From Lingula anatina (Eukaryota > Brachiopoda > Lingulata > Lingulida > Lingulidae), in the NCBI RefSeq assembly GCF_001039355.2, contig NW_019776068.1:113705-177704 (forward strand): a DNA stretch of 64,000 nt, in the 5' to 3' direction. The notes under the pieces are model-generated. The model did no database searches. It worked only from the letters and a program-made list of their open reading frames with translations, and was not told where the DNA came from. This document shows, piece after piece, positions 51,129 through 62,100 of this stretch (position 1 is its first letter; every line of letters begins with the position of its first letter). Both the position numbers and the translations under genes were made by a program.

Positions 51129-52179
51129 GGGGCTTATTCCATAAAAGCATTCTAACTTAGCATGATACTGGGCCTTAGAATGATTCTAAGACTTGACTAG
51201 AATGGTGTCTTCATAGGAAAACCATAAAACCACAGGATCAATTTCGCCAAACAATAGGTAGTGACAGGGTGAAAGTTGAACTGAGTGCAGGCTGAGGGAA
51301 GTACTGGTCAAGGCATTCCCATGTATTCTATTAAAGCCCTATACAGAAAGTGGTCATAATGGCAACTTCAGCTTTAGGGAATAGAACGAAAGCCGAATTA
51401 TTCGACACAAGAAAATCTCTTCATAGCCGAATGCTATGATGAATTTAAGGACACATTAGATAGTCAACACAAGGATGCTAACACCAATGCTAGGAAAAAT
51501 AAAGCTTGGGAAAGCATCCTGAATCAGCACAAGGCAAGGTTTCTTAATGTGTACGTTTCTCATCCTATAGAACCCATCCTTGATGTTGGCCATATTTTGT
51601 GCATTTGGAAATTTCACATAATCCCCAACCCTTGCTGCAAGAGCATTTGATACCTGATGAATCGCACGCCAAGCAGTTTGATGGAACACTTGCAAAGGGT
51701 CCCAAACAACATATTGGAAAGTGCCCGTTGCATAGTATTGCAGGGCTATCATTACCTGCTGGCATGGTAATAAGGCATGATTTCTCCTGGTAGGGTGGGT
51801 AATGTCAATTTTGACAATGTCAGTTTTCACCAAAATGCCTTCTCTGGAAAATCTGTATCTTTTTACAAGTTCCACATCATGAAAAATGTCCAACAGATTC
51901 CTTTTATCCCGAAACACTCGTTCACGCGCGTTGCGCTGCGGAGTTCCACAATTTCTAAAATTCTCCTGGCCATCCTTACACCTCGGAGGTATGAGTAGAA
52001 ATGAGTTAGAATGATACTAGTGATTTAGAAGATACCCATACCTACTCTAAGTTTAGCGTGAAACTTAGAACTATACTGGGCTTAGAATGGTTTTATGGAA
52101 TAGAGTTAGTAGGTAACTAGAGATAGAATGAAGTTTAGCAACCAACTAGGGCTTAGAATGCTTTTATGGAATTGGCCCC
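51129..52179. mobile_element. Truncated PIF/Harbinger DNA transposon
   Basis: About 1,051 bases bounded by imperfect inverted repeats: GGGGCTTATTCCATAAAAGC at the left and the complement of GGGGCCAATTCCATAAAAGC at the right, both followed inward by ATTCTAA. Carries a transposase fragment on the minus strand (51456-51917). Sub-terminal TTAGAATG repeats are frequent at both ends. The 3-base target duplication is not evident. Non-autonomous as it stands. Confidence 0.8.
51456..51917 (-). pseudogene. Harbinger transposase (HARBI1-like) N-terminal fragment
   Basis: 153-residue open frame. L-V-K-R-Y-R-F-S-R-E-G-I-L, H-P-T-R-R-N-H-A-L, V-M-I-A-L-Q-Y-Y-A-T-G-T-F-Q and G-D-Y-V-K-F-P match the start of HARBI1-type transposases, which are about 350 residues. 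The DDE catalytic part that should follow G-F-Y is missing; the frame continues into unrelated sequence. A nuclease remnant, not active. Confidence 0.8.
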
Positions 52180-52394
52180 AAGTCTCTAGTTTTCCGAATT
52201 AGAGACAGTTTTCAGTTTCGGTATCTTATGGTTGCTACTCCCGTGAAATGCACCGATTGACCCCAAACTCACGGAGATGAAAGATGACCTGAAGGGTACG
52301 TAACACCTGCCAATAATAGGCCTATTATGGGTTAGGTCTGTGTAGTTTCTGAATACTAGCGCAAATAATTTTGGCCCGTTTGACCTTGAAATAG

Positions 52395-52407
52395 AGGTCA
52401 AAGGTCA
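52395..52407 (+). promoter_or_regulatory. DR1-type AGGTCA repeat
   Basis: AGGTCA-A-AGGTCA, with TGACCT eight bases upstream. Same motif as the minisatellite at 50150 but outside it. Sequence match only. Confidence 0.35.
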
Positions 52408-52688
52408 AATCCAAGGGCATATTTGAAATCTCCACATATGACTTTCAGTCAGCCGTCTATAGAAATTTTTCCCATAATTCCTTCGGTATGGTGGATAATT
52501 AGCATTTGATTTTGCCATTTTTGGACAAGGGTGCATTGCAATGAGCGCCACACCTAGACCCCAGCACCGACGAAACCCAAATTTTATGTGGAGCGAGTTG
52601 AGATATAGATGACATAAATCCAAGAGATGGGTACGCATGCCCTTGTAGTCATTCTAAGAGGAGAAGCGGTAACGGTAACATGGCGGCT

Positions 52689-52748
52689 GAGCCGGCGGAA
52701 CGATCCGGACGGGACTAAAACCATGTGTACCGCCAACGCTGGTGGTAC
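52689..52748. mobile_element. Dispersed-element end, inverted relative to 9756
   Basis: Reverse complement matches 9756-9822 with few changes; ends in the near-palindrome GTACCGCCAACGCTGGTGGTAC. Identifies a repeat family present at two places in the window. Confidence 0.65.
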
Positions 52749-52819
52749 ATAAATCAAATATAAAAAATATAAAAATAAAACAAACAACTACCCGATGATT
52801 GAAAGCATTGTTAGAATAA

Positions 52820-52825
52820 TTTATT
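52820..52825 (-). promoter_or_regulatory. Candidate distal polyadenylation signal of the POU6F-type gene
   Basis: AATAAA on the minus strand at the edge where repeat-dense sequence stops. Would give a 3' UTR of about 6.4 kb. Nearer AATAAA-like sites exist, so this is only a candidate. Confidence 0.25.
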
Positions 52826-54537
52826 AAGCACATTGTCTACTGATCAATTCTCAGTTACAATTTATTATGGGGACTAATACAGGGGGGAGGCTTTTCCTCA
52901 AACAAGGCATAGCCAATACACCCCACCCCCTCACGATATACATGTAAACTATACAACATAATGCTGATTTTTTTTTTGAATTGCCAACTTATAAAAGCAA
53001 TAATGACTATACTGACAACTGTACAAAGACTGAACAATTTTTCAGAAAAATAAATAAATAAATGTGAAATGAGGGGAGAAGTGTTCCTGTTAGCAATCTG
53101 CCTCCAGTAAATGAAACAGACACTTTACTCCTCAAAGAAAATTTTGACCCAAAAATAGCCTCCAAACTGCCTACGACATTCATACAGTATTGAGATTATT
53201 CTAAAAGTCGACCTCAGAAGTGTAGTCTTTTAGTTCTAATACACACTGCAAAACAGAAAGCTGAACTAGATCTTGGCACTTAATAAAAACAAAAGCTTTT
53301 CAAAAATAAGGAAAGAAAAGCATATAATTGCACCACTTGTAAAGAAAACCACATTGATGTGTAGGGAAAAACATAACTGACAAAAAGAGAACCTAACATT
53401 ATCTGCTTAAGAAAAATAGAGAAATATATGACTTTCAATGGTGTGAAAACATTCAAATCGTACACAATGATTAACAACCAAAGCAGGGGAAATACATATA
53501 ACAATTCACCATTTTACATTCTAAATATAGGCAAAAAGTATTAAACCTAAAAGAGGCATAAAATCTTTATTTTTCACTGATAAAAATAATACTAGAGTAT
53601 CTGGCAACTTATTCCACATCTCACTTTTTTTGCACATGGTAAAACGAATATTGAATATATGGCAGTGTGGTTACAGCTATGCCGCTTTCAGCCTTAGGTT
53701 ATCAAAATGAACTTTATCTCTGATAAAATTACTTGCATCCTACAACTTAATATTACAAAATGGTAAGCTCAAGCTTATAATTTAAATGTGTAAAAATATG
53801 CAAATCTCGACTAGATGTGTTTTTACACACTTGCCCTAAATCACTTAGTTGAAAAAGTAGACCATACATAAACAAAAATAATAAAAAAGCTACATAAAAA
53901 AAAAAAAAATAAAAAATAAATAAATAAATAAATACACAACAAGAACAATATATGTTAGCCTATGTGAGGTAATCTACAGAAATAAAATAAAAAAGCCAAC
54001 TTCGCATCATCTGCTATGACTCCCTCTTGGATACAAAAAATGATGCCAGTTTCACCAATAATTTTAAAAAATTGGCCTCAACTTCAGGACAAAAAAAATG
54101 GTCTACTTTTGTTCAAGATAATTTCTTTGTAATCTACATGTTAGATACATAATTTTTAGCCAAAAACATTTGCTGTGTCTTTCTTCTTATTGAACCAGGT
54201 CCAGTGAGATAAAACTGACAAGTCTTGATGAAAGTAGACAAATATTTGGGTCTAAAAGTTTAGACATTTTGGATTTTGAATGATGAAGTTCCAGTGTAAA
54301 GTTCTTTTATGAAACTGCTTTGAAAAGGGTCAATCCTCTGATACAAAAATTAAAGGTATTACTTACAAAATTCAGAGACCATTCTTTCCAAATATATACA
54401 GTTACTCCAGAAAAAAACTAATACTGTGACAATTAAACAATTCACTTCAGCATTCTCAGAATTTCAAAATAGTGCTCTGGTACCAAAACTGATTTGCAAA
54501 ACAGACCTCAAGTTCTGTTAAAATTCAGCGAGTGTTC

Positions 54538-54542
<5 letters not shown>

Positions 54543-54611
<69 letters not shown>
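54543..54611. repeat. 69-base A homopolymer
   Basis: Pure A run (T on the gene strand). Confidence 0.95.
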
Positions 54612-54613
<2 letters not shown>

Positions 54614-57600
54614 CCAACTGTTTGTGCCACTATGTTATTCTAGGTAATAAAGCATATTGGGATCACAATATATGCAACATGCTGTACTAAAACAGTGAGA
54701 CTAGGAGAAAATAAAAGCAAACACTAACATTTACATTAAAAAATGTAGAAAATATGTGCTAACAGGAAGAACACAGGATTCAAAAAAAAAAATAAAAAAT
54801 AAAAAAATAATAATAAAAAAAAATAATAAAGTGACATATACTATGCCTTTCAATAAAGTTGACAGCTTTAAGTTTTAGAATGAAGTAAAAAAAATTCCCA
54901 ACAACATATATAGTATTTGGCTCATATATCACTCAAATATCTTCAATTATTTCTTCAAATGTGTTGAAAGCCCTGGGGGAAAAAATCTGTGGGCCATTTT
55001 GTAGACATTCTTTGGTTTTGACGCATATGAACATATGCACTGTGTACTATCATGCGGCCAATTTCATCACTGAGTAGCAAGGCTGTTGGAATTATTTCTA
55101 TATCAGCCTTACTCAGTATGCATTTAAGAGCAAAATACTTCAGTTAATGATCATTTAATTTCAATATTGGGAATTTTTCCTTTGGTGATGTTGGGACTTT
55201 TTTTTGTGAAATGAAAAGCACAAGTAGACAATGTGTTTCATTTCGTTTCATTTTCTATAAAGGAGATTCCTCTTTTTTTGATGAAATAAATTTTTTTTCA
55301 TCAAATTGAAGTCATGTTTTAACCAAAATGAGCAGATGACAATATACAGTACACTGCAAAACTAAAGAAACTAAAATTATATCACAAATTATACTTTCCT
55401 TGTTACACTGGTATTTCACAGTAGTTGCACAAACCCTTTAAAAAGATTAAAAAAAAAAAAAAAAGGGTTGGTCAAAACTGAAACCTGTGGCTCCATCTGC
55501 TGTTAAAGCAGTTGAAAAAAGTTTTGTTAGAGAAGAGAAACATAATCAGTATCAAATAATCCCACTGTGCAAAGCATCATCTAAAGCTGTGCATTGAGCT
55601 ACAACACAAGTGCCATTTTAGAAAGATAACATATAAAACTGACGCCACCACTTTGAACAATAACGATTAACAAGATCAGCAAAAGACACTGGATTTCCCA
55701 GTCTCCTTATGCTTGTCTTGGGTGACCTTCACCTTTATAATGCACATATAATGAAAAATACTGGCAAATCTTTAGTAAATAACAGATGACAAGTTAATGG
55801 CACAAAGCAAGAACTAATATCAATGATGTGAACAAATTGCACCTATGCAGAGGGGGGAGGAGGGGGGGGGGTGCACCATATTCAAAACGTGAGAGACCCC
55901 CTGGCTCCAGCACCTGTATTATACAGACAAAATTACAACTAGGACAACAGAATTCAACCAATGATGACTAAAAAAAATGTTGACTGACCTCTTACATCTA
56001 GGTGTTTTAGAGTTATAACCCTAAGCAGAATCTAAATATTCAGACTAGAAAAACACTCGCCCATCAGAACAGCTAAAAACATTTCAACAGTTAAACATAG
56101 AAAGGTTTCTCTCAAAATTGAGATCTGGCAGCTAGTGCCAAGGCATACAGCGCATACCTAGTGCAATATAATCCTTAATAACAATATCTTTCATAAAATA
56201 CATGCCAATATACAAACATGCAAGCAGTAACATATTCATTGACCTTTATGCGTTCTTTACAGTTTTATACTACATTAACCATACAAAATTAGATCTTGGT
56301 CCTCAACTAGTTTCCACTACATAAAATACAAACTGGTTCTACTTGAACATATGTATATTATATGTTACAATATCAATAATAAGTATACAAATATACTGCT
56401 GACAGGCAAATCCAGTTGGCAGATTACACTTCACGATGAGATGAAATTGTCAAATATCTACACAAGAAAAAATAGCTACAAGCTTTTTGGCACTAAATTG
56501 ACTGTGACAAAAAGGACCTTTTCAATTAAAAGCTAACAATTTACATTTAAAAACCTGTTTTTTCAATACAAACATTCAATTATCTGTATTCCAGATATCA
56601 GACTTAACATTATCAAACAAGACAATCTTATCAGCAAAGTAGCAGCAACTATGAGGGCAAATTTTCTTGTAGCCTCACAGCTAACAATAATTTCATCTTT
56701 TATCTACAATTTGAATAAAACATTTCCCCCCCTTTAAACCTTATACAGAATCACTTTTTTTGTACAATGTAAAATAATGCGTTAACTTTGCACAGTAATC
56801 AACAAATAATAAGCTTAAGTCACTAACATGGAACAGATACAATAAGTAACCTCTACAGTATTTTTTCATAAGATACTAGAAAATGCTTTCTTAACAATAT
56901 GATATTGCTACCACAACTAAATGACCCAACAGCCTCTGTTAAATGTTTTGGCTGATACTTATGGTGAATCAAAACCATAAAACAAAGGTGTATATCTGAA
57001 CTTTGTAAATGCCCTCCATTTTCAAATATGACTAACATCAAGTTCTTTTCACGTTGAGCATAGCACAATTTTGAAAGTGAAGTCAAGTCCCCTGTAGCAC
57101 AGTTCTGTGGTAGATTCTCTCAAAACATACTGCTACAAACAGAATGCTGTAATGATGCTTGAAGTTAAAAGGCCTTAAGGAGATGTCTTCCCATACCTTG
57201 GTATGTGTATCAACAGTTTGCAAAAGCTGCTGAGCAGAATCAATACAAAGCAGTAAAAAAATCATGATGAAATTAACCATATGTATTCTGTAATAGTGCA
57301 ATGAAATTCCTTTTCTTTTCTCCTCATTTCATGTTCAGTAGTTTTAATTCAAGGTTAATTGTTTCATAAAATGAAAATTCCTCTTTTGCTTAATTATACT
57401 GTCCTAATTGCTGTAGTTTCACTTAGAAATTGAGGCATTGAGGACAGAATAACACAGAACATATGCTAGGAAATCAGGTGCAATATTGTAGCCACCAAAC
57501 ACTTATCTGAATTGTTTCGTGACCAAAAGATTGGGAAAAAAAGCAAAAACTGCAATACCAAAAATTTGGAAGACTTACATTTTAACCTTTACTGAATTAG

Positions 57601-57692
57601 TTTTTTTTTTGTTTTTGTTTAATTAAGTTTGGGATTTCATCAATCATTAATATCTGAGAGATCATCACATTATCTAAGACTCAATCCAGTTT

Positions 57693-57931
57693 CATTCATT
57701 CAAAGGCGTGTGGACTAACTAATCCTCAAAACAAATATTGCAAGAATCACTTGAAAGCATGCCCCTTAATCCACTCATGATTTATAGATGTAATTGCTCT
57801 ACCCCTGCAGGGATGGCATGCGAGGGAGGTGGGGAATTCATTAGGGAATTATGCAGCATGCTTTCAAGTGTGCCCCATATTTGATCTGCAGATCAGTTAG
57901 TCTGTGGATTAACTTATCTTTGAACAGACCC
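57693..57931. mobile_element. Foldback MITE, copy 3
   Basis: ACTTGAAAGCATGC near 57751 pairs with GCATGCTTTCAAGT near 57857, and GACTAACT/AGTTAGTC-type arms extend outward. The middle CCCTGCAGGGATGGC block matches the element at 62640. Confidence 0.7.
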
Positions 57932-58770
57932 ATACAGCTATTCTGCAACGTTTCATGTGCAAGCTTGCCCTGTGTGTGAAGGGAGAATTCTAGCATTCCA
58001 AACTTTTGCTGCTACACAAATATACTGACTGGCAGTTTCAGTTGGCAGATTACACTTTTGCTCATAAGTACCTAGCCTGATAATACTCCTTTGATGAAGG
58101 AAGCACCAATACATGCAGCTCCACCTAGGGAGTAAGTCACTCATGCAGTAGAGCCCTCTGGGGACAAGTAAAAAAACCCAAGAGGCTCCCTGCCCCTGCT
58201 GGGATAAGATAGCTAGCTTATTCTGCCCCTCGAGATTAACTGCTGTCATGAGTCACCATCTTTTAAGGAACATATTGACATTTCTTCCACTTCTCCCTTG
58301 GAACTTTCTTTCCTTGTAGTCCCATCATCTCTTTCACTGTTCTTGGCACAGAATCCTCTTTTCTTCCACTTACACAAAAAAAGTTTTCAAATGATTTTGA
58401 TTTTACAAAAAATGTCATGGATGTTGCAGTTTCTGAAATTTCTTTCTCCCCCTCTTGAAGTCTTCTCTTAACAACATGGAAGGTATGAAATACTCTTAAA
58501 AATGTTTCTGAAAATGGTGTCCATTGCCCTTTCTTTCTCTTGTATAAATAGAGTAAACAGAGTAACTGTCTTGGAAATCTTGTTATAATCTCCTTGGAAA
58601 TTGTCACTAAGTTCTACATACATCAAAACAAAACAGCACCAAAATTGTTATCTACAGCCATTTTAAACAATGAAAGCATGGTCGCCATGGCAATGGTAAA
58701 TAATATTATAAATGCATGATTGAAACAACAATGAGACACCCACATTTTCCACAGTTATTGTTCCCTTTGA

Positions 58771-58786
58771 AGGTCATTAAAGGTCA
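58771..58786 (+). promoter_or_regulatory. DR4-type AGGTCA repeat
   Basis: AGGTCA-TTAA-AGGTCA, a perfect direct repeat with four-base spacing, the thyroid-hormone/LXR receptor geometry. Two more GGTCA strings follow within 35 bases. Match only; no evidence of binding. Confidence 0.35.
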
Positions 58787-59184
58787 AGACCATGTGGGTC
58801 AAGGTCGGTTCAGGGTCAATAACCTTGGTTTTCTTTTGAATGTGATCTATCTTTGGTACATAGCAATAATCAAATCTTCCTGTTTAACCCTTTCCAGTCT
58901 AGGGCTTGACCACATCTAGATGTGTTGTTTTAAATGGCACAGTTTATACCAGAACACAGGCGGAGAAAGGGTTAAATAATGAAAAATATGCTTTGAGCTT
59001 AGGAACACAGTTCAACTTCATTCCCCCGCTGTTGGTTTTGTGTGTCATCTTTTTCCCACCTCTCAAGCCCCTTGGTGAGATTCAATGTGAGATCCAGTGC
59101 ATCTCAAAAGCCTTTAAATAAAGACTGAAATTACTGTACTGGGGTGAGAATGGTGAGAATGGTGTGGGGACCACAAATTCACAG

Positions 59185-62100
59185 TCATGGAGTCCCGTCT
59201 GGCTGCCTTAGTTTTTTAATGGTGTTTTTAAGTGCCTGTCTCTTGTTGCAGAACCAGACTCTAATAACTTCACGGTCGTAATTCAGTTTTTCTGACAGGT
59301 CAGTCATTTCTGCACCTGCAAAAATAAAAATAAGGATATATTAAACAGATATATCTATACTAAAACTGGATTTTTCAATGTTGTAATTCGGTGATTCTGA
59401 AAGTGTGAACGTCATTTATTTAAAAAAAATTAAAATAATAATGAATAAATAAAAAGAAAAAAAAAATAACTTCCAAATATAAAAAGCTCAAGAAACAGGA
59501 TCCATTCTACAATGCAAATGAAGTCTGAACAGTCTGTTAAAAACAATTGTCACTTTCTATCTCTGAACCTTATTTAAGTGGATCCCAACTGCCTTATCAT
59601 GCATCAAAGTTGACAAAAATTGTTTAGTGTCTTAGTTAGAAAGATTTACGATCTTTGGGTTAAAAAGGATTATCTTCAATAAAATTAGGGAAAAAATCCT
59701 TCCTTAAGTTAAAACAAATAAATCAATAAATAACCTTTTGACAAAAGTTCATCTGGCAAACAATACCATAATTTTTCAATTGACATAACAATTTTAATGT
59801 AAATTCTATTTAATATTGATAAGAAACATGTTCTCCAACACTTCGTCTTGTTAGTTTTCTATTTGGTTAAATTAGGCTCGTTAAATGAATAATTAATAAA
59901 TTGTGAAAAAATGCATCATATATTCAACCACTTAGTTTATTCATCTAAATAAACCAAATATTTATTCAATCTCTTTCTTCCAGGCATTACCTGACGGATG
60001 GGTATTTCGCTCAAAATACTCGTTAAGGACTTCAAGGGCCGCTGGGGTGAAGGATGTCCGCCTCTTCCTTTTCTTAGATGGCTCACTGCCAATAAATTCA
60101 GTGAGATTGTGGACGCCATTTTTGTATCTCTCTTCTGCCTCCTCCATCCACCGTTCTAAGACAGGCTTTATTTTCTGTGCACTCTTTGGTGTGATGTCTA
60201 GCTTCTCAAATCTGGGGAAAGACAATCTCCTTTTATTGTTCTAAATTGAAGATGAGTGTTACAAGAAAATAAGTGAAGAGGACTTTTTTTCCCTTCAAGT
60301 GCCTTTTTTTTCTCTAAATGTCTTTTTCATTATTATAGGGATACTACATTCCTAATAAATCTCACTTTATAATAGTTAAGTCTGGAAATCAGATTAAAAA
60401 GTTAACTGCATTGTCTAATGAAAAGACACTTACAAATCAATAAAACAAACTTATATATAACATACCATTTTGGACTTAATCACAGAAAAATGACTAAATG
60501 GCAAAGCTTAAATAATCACAGGGCATTTAAGTCCTCTATTTGTCTGCATAACTTCCTTTAATCGCTCACCTGCAAATTGCAGACTGGCTATAGGAGGGGC
60601 CTTCTGTCGCACTCAGCGCCTGTCCCACCTGCGTCTGTGTCAATCCCAGCGAGAGGCGGCGGATCTTAAACTGCTTGGCAAACTCTTTGATCTCGTCCAA
60701 GTTGATGCCGTCTACAGTGGTGCCCTCTGTGGCATTGCTGACCGTATCTGAGACATAGGAAAGATCCACAGTCTTCAAACTCTGCTCTAAAGATTAAAGG
60801 TGTCATTGTGTTAGGTGTGGCTGCACTGGGTGTGGCTGTATTAGATTTGATTGTGTTAGTTGTGACAGGTGTGATTGTGCTGGCTGTGACTGTGATTAGT
60901 AACTGGGTATGAGTTTGTTAACTGTAACTGCATGTGATTGCGCTAGTTTTGGCTGGGTGTGACTGTGTGAGCAGTGACTCAGTGTGATTCCATTAAATGT
61001 GACAGCACTGTGTGAAGCCATGTTAGATGTGACTTAATTTAGTGTAATTATGTCGACTGACTGTCTTTTGTGTGAGCGATAAGCAATTTATTGAAATACT
61101 GTCATTTGTTCAAGGGAAATATAATTTGAAAATTTTTCGTAATGAGACTCAACTATTAACTTGTATCTTACTTCATTGTGGGACATAATCTACATATTTG
61201 TCAAAAACTTAATATGTAAGAAGTGAAGAACACCCCAAGCTAAAGTGATTATGAAGAAAGATTTGAAGAACATTAAAACATTAGTAATCATCATAATAAC
61301 AAAAAAAATGAACAATTACTTTATAAACATAGTGCTTCTTGATGTTTAAAAAACTCACTTGGAAGCAGCTGGCTAACATTGGCAGGCAACCCATTAATTG
61401 TGGGAGTGGTGGAGCCTGTGATTGACACAGCGACGGCGCTGGCTACCTGTGTGGTTGGTGTGTGGGTGATAACAGACGGCTGTGAGGCCTGAGTGGGGAG
61501 GATCTGAAAGGTGGTGACAGGAGGAAGGTTCTGCATCTGCTGTAAAGATGTCGCTTCAGATCCCACCGCTGCCGCCTATAAAGACCAATCGATACAGGGA
61601 TCAGAATAAGCCTAATGAATTTAAATAATGTAGACGATGAGAGTGACAGCTGGATATTTGAAAACCATGAGCTGACTTTGAACTTTTGGAACTAAAAGAG
61701 TGACAACTCACCATTTTCTTATGTTTCAGCCACAATTTATACGTCTCCAGCTCAGCAGACTGTCCGCCATTAACTGACGTGGCATTGGCTGACGTCTGGG
61801 CTTGGGGCTGGTGCTGCACCAGTGAAATTGGACCAGGCGATGCCGACGAAGGGGAGGAAGATGGCCGACTCTGCAGCTGACTGCTGCTCCTTTTCTGCGG
61901 TGTGACGACGCTGGAGGCAGCATGGTGCGTGGGCTGCATGTGCTGCTGGGCGTGTGCTGGCGGCGTGTTCTGGCTGGTGTGGTGGATGGTACTGGACATA
62001 GTAGACACGACCGGCGCTGAATTGGACACCACTGGTTGGGCCGCAGACTGGAAGGAACAGTCACATTTGGCATTAAAAAAATTAAATAAAAAGAGGCATG

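Larger units (their letters stand above)
47475..52799. other. Intergenic, repeat-rich
   Basis: No host gene is recognised. Contents: receptor copy 2 3' flank (AATAAA at 48016-48021 is one candidate signal), a foldback element at 49381-49644, an A run, a half-site minisatellite, a Harbinger element and a dispersed-element end at 52689. Strings near 49881 and 51076 (GACACCACC/GACCACC to CTCTN(A)AAATGCAA) are direct repeats flanking the minisatellite region. Confidence 0.6.
52826..59184 (-). other. Probable long 3' UTR or downstream flank of the POU6F-type gene
   Basis: AT-rich and gene-free. Open frames here are short and unrecognisable. Contains a 69-base A run, one foldback MITE (57693-57931) and a shared CAGTTGGCAGATTACACTT string at about 56409 and 58039. 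Assignment to the UTR is inference from position and low repeat density. Confidence 0.35.

Noticed and set aside
52680-52719. Short frame starting M-A-A-E-P-A-E-R-S-G
   Set aside because: Lies inside the dispersed-element end shared with 9756; twelve codons then a stop.
57953-58249. 98-residue minus-strand frame
   Set aside because: Its sequence shares strings with other places (CAGTTGGCAGATTACACTT near 56409), so it is repeat-derived rather than a gene.
58263-58607. 114-residue minus-strand frame beyond the POU6F stop
   Set aside because: No family resemblance; lies in the presumed 3' UTR; Lys/Ser/Phe-rich composition as expected from this base content.
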